A stretch of DNA of 22,060 bases, taken from the NCBI GenBank assembly GCA_015680685.1, contig MNCI01005848.1, positions 10,099 to 32,158 on the forward strand, in the 5' to 3' direction. Of this stretch, positions 1-9,709 are shown piece by piece (position 1 is the first letter of the stretch; every line of letters begins with the position of its first letter). Source of the stretch: Gnetum montanum (Eukaryota > Streptophyta > Gnetopsida > Gnetales > Gnetaceae). Under the pieces are notes generated by a model. That model made no database searches, was not told the origin of the DNA, and worked only from the letters and a program-made list of their open reading frames with translations. Position numbers and translations under genes: made by a program.

Positions 1-613
1 GAGGAATGGACTTGGTCTTGATTTTGGAACGACGGGCTAATAACACATTAATCATGCCCTACACTCAAGATTCATTGTGCCCTCAGTCAGTTACCTCACA
101 TCCCAATCTCTGCAATCCCTTCTCTGATTCATTCCATCTCGCTGTTCATGTATTTATGAATCATGTCTTGTATAGCATTGAATTCATACCTCATCATGGT
201 GGTATCAACATGTGTGTGTCGTTTTGCATTGGTATAGATTACATTTAACCCTTCTAGTACCTACAGACATCTTAAGGTGTGGTTACGCAAAGGCATATAG
301 GTTGGAACCTGCTTTGGGGAGGATCCACTTGCGTGACTTTTGTAAGTTGTACTTGTTGCACATCACCACATCATCTTATACCCTCCGACTATTTCATTGC
401 CAAATCTATTCTTTCCTTTATCATTATTTTATCAAATGTTCCTCAAAACTAGGTCCGACATTAAACTTTTAAGGCAACTTCCTTGAAAAATTTCTAACTC
501 TAAAATCACACTAAGTAAAAAATGCAACATTTATTAAAGGCAATGAGTAAGGTATGAAATAATTGAAATTTTTTCAATAACCTTACTAACAATTGATCCT
601 TGTGTGATTATAG
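1..613 (+). repeat. Internal non-coding region of family 1 element, copy A
   Basis: Homologous to the region starting near 4662: the opening 100 bases match with scattered substitutions, then the similarity runs to about 480 (about 5100 in copy B). It resumes at about 490-613, matching about 5770-5886. Copy A therefore lacks about 650 bp present in copy B. Short open frames here (6-248 and its partner at 4648-4908) share wording but have no recognisable domain and no clear selection. I treat the region as the untranslated spacer upstream of ORF2. The left edge is cut by the window, so the parent element starts outside. Confidence 0.6.
588..613 (+). promoter_or_regulatory. Putative branch point plus 3' splice site before ORF2 (copy A)
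   Basis: The sequence ttactaac (583-590) is a strong branch-point match. It lies about 24 nt upstream of an AG at 612-613 that directly precedes the ORF2 ATG at 614. Copy B keeps ttactaa (5868-5874) but has gcaa where the AG would be, so its acceptor looks broken. Inference: ORF2 may have been expressed from a spliced subgenomic RNA. The donor is not identified. Confidence 0.35.
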
Positions 614-1049
614 ATGGCCCCTAAAAGAAGACAACAAGGAGGACCTTCTCAGGGTGCAACCAAATGACCTGGGGGAGGCAGAGGCCAAGGACCTCATGCA
701 GAACATGCAAAGCAGAAGGCAATCATTCAGCATCCATCCTGAAACTCCTATTACTACATAATCTATCCAAGAAAAGGGAGGAGAGGTCAAGGCCTGAGCC
801 TATGAAGAGGAACGACGGCTATTTGCGGCATGGCATGTCAAGGCCAATTAAGTGTTCCTACAACTACCGTGTCCATGAAAAGTGTCAACTCCATCAAACA
901 TTGGAACATCAGCATGGACGGCTCATAATACTCAATTAAAATAGGAGAAACATTAGGTGCTTCTTCAATGGTATCAATCTCAGAAGCCTGATGCATAGGA
1001 CAAAGGAAAGGCACCCATGGAGGAGCCACCACTACCAGGAACCCCATGA
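614..1049 (+). pseudogene. ORF2 remnant of family 1 (copy A), large internal deletion
   Basis: This is the same ORF as at 5887-8673 but reduced to its two ends. The N-terminal basic stretch (about 614-760) aligns to about 5887-6045. The C-terminal part (about 761-1049) aligns to about 8388-8673, and about 2.3 kb between them is missing. The deleted part holds the plant-transposon-like domain and most of the coiled coil. Start ATG (614) and stop TGA (1047-1049) are at equivalent places in both copies, which supports these as the true ORF2 ends. Several stops and a changed frame make it non-functional. Confidence 0.6.
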
Positions 1050-1206
1050 GTTCCACAAGTTTTGTCTTTTGTGTCTGTGTCCAAATTTTGTTTAATTCTC
1101 CACTACGACATGAATAAATTTATAGTTAGTCAATATCATACCTATTCACTATGTATTCAGTTAAGATTTTTCCTCACTTTCTTGACTCGAGGAAGAGTTG
1201 TTATTC
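1050..1206 (+). other. 3' untranslated region of family 1, copy A
   Basis: Lies between the ORF2 stop and the polypurine tract and aligns to 8674-8840. Shared landmarks are the tgtgtcc-aattttgtt stretch, the ctccactac motif and gaataaattt. No coding content is seen. Confidence 0.55.
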
Positions 1207-1219
1207 AGTTGTGGGGGTA
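1207..1219 (+). other. Polypurine tract (PPT) of copy A
   Basis: cagttgtgggggta sits immediately before the LTR1 start TGATGAAGTG. The same tract with one change lies directly before LTR2 (8841-8853). Position and G-run fit the plus-strand primer of plant Gypsy elements. Confidence 0.75.
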
Positions 1220-1325
1220 TGATGAAGTGCTAAAATGGTCAATGCGTTTACTAGACCATGTATACAGGACCTCGTATACACGGTCGCATCAATGTGGCCC
1301 CATTTACGCAGAGCCTATTTTAGCC

Positions 1326-1333
1326 TATAAATA
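1326..1333 (+). promoter_or_regulatory. LTR1 TATA box
   Basis: TATAAATA in the context gcctataaataag, shared with LTR3a (19345) and close to LTR3b (19923). It would start transcription about 30 bp downstream at the R region. Confidence 0.65.
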
Positions 1334-1505
1334 AGAGGACCTTCAACCTCATTGAGGCATCTTTTTGTCAGTTGTAGCGAAGCTCTTGTAGTTTTTTCCT
1401 GTAGGAGTTAGATTATTTTCCCAAGTGCATGCCTACAATGTGATGCTTGTAATTGTATGGCACCTTTATTCGAGTGTGATGTACTTGGATACGTACATGA
1501 CCAGA

Positions 1506-1511
1506 AATAAA
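1506..1511 (+). terminator. LTR1 polyadenylation signal
   Basis: AATAAA, about 180 bp after the TATA box, followed by agattgagattacttc. The same signal and context occur in LTR2 (9141), which defines the end of R. Confidence 0.55.
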
Positions 1512-2080
1512 GATTGAGATTACTTCATCATTGCAGCATTCACTTAGTTTCAATTATTTACTTATTATTGTTAATTGTTATTGATATTTATTATTTTCTT
1601 AGTTAATATTTCTTTACCCTTATTTACTATTCTTGTTGTTAACTGCAGAATGAGTATGACTTAATCACGAGCATTTAAGTGTGACTACTTGGTAACCCAG
1701 TAGTGTACCTAGGATCTACGCTTGGTAATCCTAGTAGTAGTCATGCACGAGGTCCAAGATGTGTATGGATGATTAAGGAACGGATGCTCATTGCACTTAG
1801 GTTAGCTTAGACTTCATTTCCTATTACTCATTAGTTTAATCAAGATTATGTTCCATTGTCTCTAGGAGTAGCACTAGTTTAGGATCACATCATATGCCTC
1901 ACTCTGGACTAAACCATACATGAAAAAGCAAATACTAGTCCAAGTGAGAAGACAACGAACTGCAATCAATGTGTAACTAACTAGATACTACAACTAGCTT
2001 GTCCATGGAGTTCGAACGAATCGCGCGTGAACGCTCATATTCATATGGTTGAGTGTAGGGGTACCTCGCCACTCATCACC

Positions 2081-3850
2081 AGGCTTGATTTAAAAACCTT
2101 TTCCATGTTTTCAAGAGGCTATGATTTAGACCCACAACATCATTTACAAGCCTTCCATGATGCTTGTGTCTGGAAAAATATTGATAATGGGTGGCAAAAA
2201 CTTAAGCTCTTTCCTATGACACTCATTGGCTAAGCAAAAGTATGGTACATGTCCTTAAGACCAAAATGAATTTGACATTGGCTGACAATGGTGGAACTCT
2301 TCAATGAAAGATATCAAACCTATGTAAGAGTGTCAGCCTTGAGGAGACAAATCCAAGAATGGAAACAAAGGCAGCATGAACCCTTGGACATGGCCTTAGA
2401 AAGATATTACTCTTTGTTAAAAAAATGCCCATGCCATGGATTCTCTGAGGAAAAGCAAATGTACCACATCATGGATGGGCTCCATAATGAAACAAGGGAG
2501 ACCCTAGGGATGTATGCCCGAGGTCAAATATATAAGCTATGAACCCACCAATTCCAGGAGCTTATTAAGCAGGTAGCAAAAGAAGAAGGAGAAATGGCTA
2601 AATGGGAGAATGGTGAAAGCTCTCAATAGGACCAAAATCTTGAATTAGTAAAGGTCCATGATCATGAAGAGGAGAAATTAACTCACCTCAAGGAGGTGGA
2701 ATCATCTTTGCCAACACTACAATCACTAGATGAAATTGAGGCAAAGATCAATAAAATGAAGGAATGGATACATGAAAAATGTGGAGAATATGCCAACACT
2801 ATTAGAGGTAGAACCATGATGAACCAAGAAGCAGGATAGAACACCCTTAGAAAATTGGAAAGAAGGGTTGAAGAGAATAAGAACTCAACTACTAATCATA
2901 CGTATCGATATACCCTTTGCCTGTATGATAACCCCAAAGGTCAATGCTCGATCTTGTCACATTTACATGAGCATTGGGGAGGAATGTTACATCCAGATTT
3001 CGTATAGAAATACCATGTTTAGTCACAGTGGCCAAAATTCCAGTCATGGGGGAGGCCACCCTCAAACTAGTCACACCCTTCATACCATCTAAACCCAAGT
3101 GCTTATCAGGTTCAGCATCATGTTTTTCCAACTAGGTCAACATCCTCTATCTCATCACATTGTTATCATTCTCCTAAGTATTATCAACCCATGTCCTCTT
3201 CCACAAGATCACCACCTCATGTTCCTTGCACTTCTCCTTGCCCTCAATATTCTCATCCTTCACCTCCTTCTACATTGCCACTAGTTGTGCCAAAAGGATT
3301 TGCACCATAACATCGACCCACAAATGTTACTTGTGCTACTAGTATCAACCACAGTGGGAATCCTCCACAACATTGAAGGCGTCCCTTCTTTAGACATGAC
3401 TGTAGAAAGAGACAACATAGTTTCAAGACCACTGCATCCTCCCACTCAGCACAAGTTTAACACTGTGGTGCATCTTTCTCCTTGAACCCAACACCTTCTA
3501 TTACCTTATCAGGGCCACCAATCAACACTCCAACAACCATGCGGCCTAATGAATATAAGCATGTAGGGAGATAGATCGATCCTTGCATACCAACTTACAG
3601 TCATGGATGTCGTAATGGGTCAAATCCTTATCAATTAACCACCTCTTATAACTTGCCCTGCTATGTCAACTTTAATCAAGTGTGTGAACCTCAATGTGGG
3701 TATAGTCCAACCACCACATCAAATGACACCCAATGGCTTGGATATGATTGGGTCCCAATATTTCCAAAATGCATGGATTCAACCGTTCCATTTATTAATT
3801 CTTTCCATGATCAAAAGTTTAGATATGGGGGATATCCCCCATTCTTATAA
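2081..3850 (+). pseudogene. gag: Family 1 gag-like polyprotein, degenerate
   Basis: One reading frame can be followed without a frameshift from just after LTR1 to a TAA at 3848-3850, about 590 codons. About twelve internal stops interrupt it (2231, 2267, 2273, 2540, 2627, 2837, 3005, 3020, 3068, 3308, 3374, 3458, 3572). The first part is a Retrotrans_gag-type capsid region. DPQHHLQAFHDAC is shared with the element at 21.9 kb, followed by LKLFP, a W-Y pair and MVELFNERY, then a helical stretch with CPCHGFSEEKQMYHIMDGL. Next comes a Glu/Lys-rich helix (about 2560-2900) and a long Pro/Ser/His-rich tail. I see no canonical CCHC knuckle and no protease. The start is missing because the N-terminal extension found in the right-hand element was deleted. 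Nearly all stops are one C-to-T change from CAA, CAG or CGA. Confidence 0.75.
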
Positions 3851-3898
3851 AGAAAATTAATAAAGGTTTTTCCTTTTCTTAATTTTACAATTTTTTAT

Positions 3899-3993
3899 TT
3901 TCCAGTTTTTTTTCATCTTTTAATTTGTTTTTTTATCTTTTTATTTGTTATTTCATCTTTTTATTTATCATTTTATCATTTTATCTTTTTATG
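3899..3993 (+). repeat. T-rich degenerate tandem repeat
   Basis: Imperfect reiterations of atctttttattt with variable spacing (ttttatctttttatttg, tttcatctttttattta, ttttatcattttatc). Low complexity that begins shortly after the gag stop. Confidence 0.6.
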
Positions 3994-4495
3994 GGGTAAT
4001 CTCATCTATGAATAAAACACTCATGTGACCTGTTGGTTAAGGTGTTGTTCTATGCTATCAAGTCTCTGATGACTAATTACTTGGATAGCAAGCTATTACA
4101 TCCACCCAATCATTCTATTAATAAGAGGTTCTACTCTGGGTACGATGATATTCTTGTCATCATAAAAACATAAAAGTAAATTTGTGCTCATTATGCCTAG
4201 AGCGAAAATGATGGACTACGAAAGAATTGCCAGGGTGTGATGTCAAGAGGACTTGTGGATTCTCTTTGGTGACATCTGTAGGAGTTATCATGTAGCTTGG
4301 TTGTACTAAGATCCTTGTAGATCTAACAACAATGGGAGTAAGAGTAATAAAGGCACTTAATAAAGAAACTTAATGCTATTCTAGGGAGTCCCACTGGAAA
4401 GACATGCACCCATGCCTGAAGGTAGGAAGCTTCTCTAGATTATGCATTAAAAAAAAGGAGAGAGAGTATGCCAAAGTAGCCAAAAAGTATGCCAC

Positions 4496-4589
4496 AAAGA
4501 AATTTTAAATCACTCCTCCCTTGCACAAAATGCCAAGTGATNAAAAGAAATTTTAAATCACTCCTCCCTTGCACAAAATGCCAAGTGAT
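4496..4589. repeat. 46-bp perfect direct duplication around a single N
   Basis: 4496-4541 and 4544-4589 are identical over 46 bp and are separated only by an N (4542) and one A. This is the pattern of two contig ends that overlap but were joined without merging. It is probably not a biological repeat. Confidence 0.75.
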
Positions 4590-4654
4590 CATATGCCTTG
4601 CTGTCATAATGCTCTTATGGTTGTCCATCATTGGATGAAACAATGCGATGCCAC

Positions 4655-5886
4655 TGATCGAAGGAATGGACCTGGTCTTGATTTTGAAGCGACGAGTTAA
4701 TGACACATTAATCATGTCCTACACTCAAGATTCATTATGCCTTGGGTTAGTTACCTCATGTCGCAATCTCTGCAATCCCTTTTACAATTCACCTCTTCTT
4801 GCTATTCATGTATTTGTGACTCGTGTCTTGTGTAGCATTGAATTCATATCTCATCACGGTGGTATCTACATGTGTGTGTTTTGTGCAACTGGTGGGGATT
4901 ACATTTAAACCATTTAGTTCTTATGAACATTTTCAAGCATGGTTACGTAAGGGCATCATATGTAGGAACTTTCTTTGAGGAAGGCCCACTTGCGTAGCCT
5001 TTGTAATTTACACTAACTACACATCATCATCACATCATTTTATACCCTTCGAGTACTGCATTGCCAATGTTTTTCTTTCCTTTATCATCTTTCTAATTCA
5101 AACATTTCTATGCACCAAAACATGTCCTTTTTCCTCATCCTATTCATGAATTTCATTATTAGATTCTACTCCATTATACTTTTGGTGCCTTTCGATCTAT
5201 TCAATGTTACCTTGGACCTTTTGAATTAACCTCAAATCCTTTATTTTTTGGCCTTGGAAATTCAAAAATTCTTCAAATTTACCAAGTACCCTATGTTCAA
5301 TGGGTTGCGATATTGAGTACTCGATATCAGGTTCAACGTGATGTTGGGTACATGATACCACATTCATAAAAAACTATATATATGGACCCCCCCACGCATG
5401 TCAACGTCATTTTCCACTATTCATGCGAGGGAGGTGTTCAACTTTTCTTCCACGAATTTTCTAGCTTGCGCACCTATTGGTCAAATATCCATAACTTGCT
5501 CATTAACACTCCGATTTCTGTTCTAATTGAACCTATCTAAACCTGGAGTGTTTAACTTAGTTGTGGGGGAAGGGTACGCTCCAAGTTGCACATACTTTTT
5601 TTAAAAGTCATCATTGCCTGAAGGATATCATAAAGGGTAAATGACCTTAAAAGTGTTAAACCCATTGCCAAATTAATTTTATCTCTTCACCCACACCATG
5701 AGAATTAATTTTTGGAACCACCTAATCAAATTGGGCCTAATATGAAAACTTTTAGGGGATATTTTCGTAAAATTTTCTAACTCTAGATCACACTAAACAA
5801 GAAAAGAATTCATTAAAGGCAAAAAGTAAGGTATAAATCAAACTTTGTAAGTAACCTTACTAATAGTCGGCCCTGTGTGATTGCAA
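4655..5886 (+). repeat. Internal non-coding region of family 1, copy B
   Basis: Second copy of the sequence at 1-613, with about 650 bp (about 5100-5765) that copy A lacks. That extra segment holds a U3-like patch with cgatatcag (5307-5360), a tatatata run near 5373, and a PPT-like gttgtgggggaaggg at 5560-5574. No ORF of recognisable kind was found. The 3' end keeps a branch-point-like ttactaa but no AG before the ORF2 ATG. Confidence 0.55.
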
Positions 5887-8673
5887 ATGACCCCTAAAAG
5901 AGGACAACAAGGAGGACCCTCTCAAGGTGCATCCAAACGACTAAGGAGAAGTAGAGGCCAGGTGTCTCTCAAGGAACATATGGAACATGAGGCACAATCA
6001 TTCAGTATCCATCAGGAACCTCCTATTACTATACAATTAAAAGATGCTAAAGGTGGAGTCAATGGAGCACTTGAACAGGGACATCTCACGTTGTCCTCGA
6101 AGTGTGTTCAAGTAATTCATGAAAGGTCCACGTCAACAGTTGTGATAGTGGAACTTAACTTTGGACCTTTCATATAATTTTCTCCCGAAGCAGTCAGGGA
6201 CCAACTTAAAGGGTCCCCACTATGGCCTATTCTCTCTAAAAGTAGTGATTGGTACTTAAGAGAGACATACCAATTTTGGCACAATAAAGAAGAAGGTACC
6301 ACCATTGATGTTGGTGGTGTTTCTATGGATTTCTTTGCCAAAGGCATTTCAGAGGTGTTGAATCTTCCGAATATAGGGCCAAAATTTGCTCACTTGTCCA
6401 CTCACTCTAATGCTGATGCGTTAAAGATATGGTTGAAAAGGACGTACAACAAAGAGGACAAAGCATATGGAGAGCTGACACTTGAATAGAGAATCTACTT
6501 CAAGATCAGCACATATCACATTTTCCCCACAAAAGGATTGAACAAAATCTCCACATATGCGATTAGAGGAAGTGCTATAATGATGGGAAAGATTAATGTC
6601 AACCTACCCCATCTATATCTTACAGAGATTTTGAGGTAGTTTGAAGAATGCAAGATGAGGAAGTTCACATTGCCCTTTTCCTATCTCATTAGGAAGTTGT
6701 GTCAGCATGCTGGAATTCTGGAGTACACCAATGATGTCCCCAGAAAGGCCCAAAATGCTTCATTTGTTGAATTGCTGAAGCCACTAGCTCCAAGAAAAAG
6801 TGCTGGTGAGACACTAGAGCTTGAACAAGAATAGATGGTGGGGCCCACTGCACCTCAAATTTCAGGGCCTAGCCAACTTCTAAGCATAATTCCTAGTCAA
6901 CAACAGGAAGTAGGGCCTAGCATAGGCCAGCAAGACCAATGACGATCGCCACCGTAGGTCTATCGACCATCAATGGGCCATCTTAGAGCCATTGTTGAAA
7001 TGGTTAGTTGGGGAAGCTATGATGAGACCAATCTCTTCAGGGTCATAGAGGATGCCATACGACCCATGGTCTTAATTGATCACAAATGGGATGAGGTATC
7101 AATTCAAATAGGAGGAGGGGAATCACATTGGTCACAACAGATCTCAGGGAACACTACATCTTTTCAGTTGCAATTAGAAACTAGTGAAGATGCGACAATA
7201 GTGGTTATGTAGCATCAATATGTAGCAAGAGCCATAGAAGTGGTCACAGACCATATAAAAAATCATTTAATGTCCCTGTTGTGCCATTGGTAGACTTTAC
7301 AAGAGCATGTGATGCTCAAACTTTGGCCTATCCTTCGATGACTCTTGCAGAACATAAGGATGTTCTAGATCAATTACTACATACAGGACAAGTGGTGATG
7401 TCTCTATTTGACATCCCTCAAGATGTCACAACAACTTAATCAAACCTCATCTCCACAAAAGGAAAGCTGGTCATGGTAGAGATCAGGGCCAAGCATGTGG
7501 AGATAGAGTTATAAAGACTCCAAGAAAAGCTCATCACCTTGCAAGCTGCACAACAGGATCCATCCCAATTCATCCCTGCTGACTAACTAGAGTCCTTCTG
7601 AATAGAGAAACTAAAAAAATTACTAGCAAAAAATAAAAGAGTGGCAGAGGAAAAAGAAAAGGCTGATTGGAATGCTTCCAAGGCACAAGGCCAAACATAT
7701 GCACATGCCGAAGCACTCAAGGCCTTACAAGAGGAGAATAAACAACTTGCCACTGACAATCTCTGGTTGACCACCATAGAAAAATAAAGGAATGTTCTCC
7801 AATAGAATTTTTAGTAAATACGAGAAAAATTAATTAGGGTCAACTAGGACATGAATCGCTTGGCCAGAGAAAATAGAACCCTCTTAATGGAGGAGGTATG
7901 CGTGATTTGCTAGAAGACAACAATTGAAATAAGCGCATGGCAAAATGAGGCCAAGTAACATGAAAAGCTTAAAGAACACTTCAGGGATTAGGTGGGGATG
8001 TATAAACATGTAATAGAAAAAGAGATCCATATGGCCAAGGCCCATATCAATACTCAGTGTTCAAAACATTGATTGGCGGGCCATATTGGATACCTATGCA
8101 TTCATCCACCAAGCAGAACTCAAAAGTTGAGACCTATAGATACAAGATCTTACGGAGTACATGGAGTTGGTAAACCTGCGGTATGCCAACTTAGCCATGT
8201 TAATAGCAGGATGCCTGAGAACAGAGTTAGAGAAGTAGGTAGCAACCACCTATGCAAAGTATGAAACAGAATTTGCTGAGCACAAGAGGACACTGCAAAA
8301 ATTAGAAGTGGAAAATTTTGAGTTAGAGGTGGACAAAACTAGCTACCAGGGACAAAAGGATGTTGCAGCAAATTTGGCTCGATGGCTCACAGATTACCAA
8401 GAATACAAGGACAAAAATAGAACCTATGAAGAGGAATGATGGTTGTTTGCAACCTGGTATATTAAGGTCAACCAGATGTTCCCGCAACTGTCATGTTCAT
8501 GGGAGGTGCCAACTCCATCAAACATTGGAGCATTAGCATGCATGGTATAGGATCTCCAAACTGAAGGGGAAAAGCTCCAAGAACTCCTTTAGAGCCATCA
8601 ATTTCCAAAACCTAGAGCATAAGATAAGGGGAAGAGACCCATGGAGGAACCACTGTCACTAGGAACCACATGA
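5887..8673 (+). pseudogene. ORF2 of family 1: plant-transposon-protein-like domain plus coiled coil
   Basis: About 929 codons from ATG (5887) to TGA (8671-8673); both ends are matched by copy A. The N-terminus is basic and Gln/Gly-rich (TPKRGQQGGPSQGASKR). About 6180-6730 resembles the 'putative plant transposon protein' domain (PF20167): a WYLRETYQFW lead, TIDVGGVSMDF, ISEVLNLP, then IFPTKGLNKISTYAIRG, GKINVNL, and FTLPFSYLIRKLCQHAGI. A Gln/Pro-rich linker (to about 6960) leads to an unrecognised segment (6973-7212). A Glu/Lys/Gln-rich coiled coil follows (about 7440-8430), and the tail ends in KGKRPMEEP. Frame 1 carries stops at 6175, 6487, 6637, 6832, 6940, 6955 and 7210. A shift occurs at the 6-A run 7257-7262, and the frame returns near 8050. 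Many further stops lie in the coiled coil. Function is unknown; the position before the PPT is where env-like ORFs sit in Athila elements, but no signal peptide or membrane segment is seen. Confidence 0.65.
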
Positions 8674-8840
8674 GTTCCAATAAATTTTGTAATTCTATTT
8701 CTGTGTCCCAATTTTGTTTTGTTCAACTCTCCACTACAGCATGAATAAATTTCTAATTCGTCAATAATCCCAAACCTATCCACTTTGTAATCAATGGAAC
8801 ATGTTCTCATTTTGTTCAACTCAAGGACAAGTTTTCATTC
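8674..8840 (+). other. 3' untranslated region of family 1, copy B
   Basis: Aligns to 1050-1206. It has conserved short blocks but no ORF with a recognisable product. Confidence 0.5.
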
Positions 8841-8853
8841 AGTCGTGGGGGTA
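8841..8853 (+). other. Polypurine tract of copy B
   Basis: agtcgtgggggta directly precedes LTR2 and differs from the copy A tract by one T/C change. Confidence 0.75.
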
Positions 8854-8877
8854 AGATGAACCATGATTTGTCAGGCT

Positions 8878-8950
8878 CCGATATCGGATCCACAATATCA
8901 GGTACACGATATCATGGCTTGGATAATGATATCGGATACACGATATCATG
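8878..8950 (+). repeat. GATATC palindrome cluster in LTR2 U3
   Basis: GATATC occurs at 8880, 8908, 8928 and 8942, with an AATATC variant at 8894. The first copy sits in the 10-bp palindrome CCGATATCGG. The cluster ends about 16 bp before the TATA box, the usual place for U3 enhancer units. Confidence 0.7.
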
Positions 8951-8965
8951 ATTCCTGTGTAACCC

Positions 8966-8973
8966 TATAAATA
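8966..8973 (+). promoter_or_regulatory. LTR2 TATA box
   Basis: TATAAATA in ccctataaatacg, just downstream of the GATATC cluster. Confidence 0.65.
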
Positions 8974-9140
8974 CGCCTTTGGGTGCACAAGCAAGGAAGT
9001 AAGTAAGGATAGAAGTAAAGTCTTTTTGTTATTTTTAGTTCATTTTAATTCTTTCCCCAGTGCATAACCGTAGTGTGATGATTGTAGTTGTACAGAACCT
9101 TTATTTGAGTGTGATGTACTTGGACACATGCATGACAGGT

Positions 9141-9146
9141 AATAAA
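9141..9146 (+). terminator. LTR2 polyadenylation signal
   Basis: AATAAA followed by gatcgagattacttcatcattg, the same context as in LTR1. Confidence 0.55.
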
Positions 9147-9709
9147 GATCGAGATTACTTCATCATTGCAACATTCACTTAGATTTAATTGCTTAATTAT
9201 TATTGTTATTTATTGTTTTCTTAATTAATATTTCTTTACCTTCATTTACTATCCCTGTTATTAAACACGGAATGAGTATGACTTAATGATGAGCATTTAA
9301 GTGTGACTACTTGGTATCCCAATAGCGTATTTAGGAGTGCTTAACTAACATACACTTGGTAATCCCAGAAGTAGTACACAAGGTCCAATATGTATACGGA
9401 TGATTAAGGACAGATCCTCATCGTACTTAGGCTAGCTTAGATTTTGCTTCTCATTCCCTATTAGCTTAAAACAAAGTTATTTTCCATTGCCTCTAGGAGT
9501 AGCACTAGCTTAGGACCACATCATACACCTCACTCTGGACTAAACCATACGTGACAAAGCAAATACTAGTCCAAGTGGGAAGATAATGAACTATGATCAA
9601 CATGTAACTATCTAGATAGCACAACTAGCCTGTCTGCAGAGTTCGACCGAATCATGTGTGAACACTCGTCTTCGTATGGTTGAGTGTAGGGGTACCTTGC
9701 CACTCATCA

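Larger units (their letters stand above)
1220..2078 (+). repeat. LTR1, family 1 LTR with type I U3
   Basis: 859 bp, starting TGATGAAGTG and ending CACTCATCA, so the ends form an imperfect inverted repeat. U3 (1220 to about 1355) is made of GTATAC/GTGGCC-rich sequence and resembles the LTR at 19206, not LTR2. TATA box and AATAAA lie in the expected order. From about 1415 to the end it is collinear with LTR2 (9050-9709) with moderate divergence. It directly abuts a gag frame without PBS or leader, so about 1 kb (by comparison with 20757-21830) has been lost at its right border. Confidence 0.8.
3851..4650 (+). other. Spacer between gag and ORF2 region; no pol
   Basis: No reverse transcriptase, RNase H, protease or integrase motif was found here on either strand, although pol would normally follow gag. 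The first part is T-rich (see 3899-3993). The remainder has short frames only. The stretch around 4496-4589 contains an assembly join. Either the family never carried pol or pol was deleted before the copies diverged. Confidence 0.5.
8854..9709 (+). repeat. LTR2, family 1 LTR with type II (GATATC) U3
   Basis: 856 bp, nearly the length of LTR1. The 5' end reads AGATGAA, so the expected TG is mutated; the 3' end is CACTCATCA. U3 is unlike LTR1 and consists of GATATC-containing units upstream of TATA at 8966. From about 9050 on it follows LTR1 closely, including the AATAAA context, the tatgacttaat block and the gtgtaggggtacc block just before the end. Sequence after 9709 is not element-like, so this is the right border of the compound element. 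Confidence 0.8.

Noticed and set aside
6-248. 80-codon frame with a similar partner at 4648-4908
   Set aside because: The similarity is explained by copies A and B being the same non-coding repeat; no domain is seen and the frame continues differently in the two copies.
4440-4715. 91-codon minus-strand frame with an internal X
   Set aside because: It crosses the single N and repeats the same peptide because of the 46-bp duplicated overlap.
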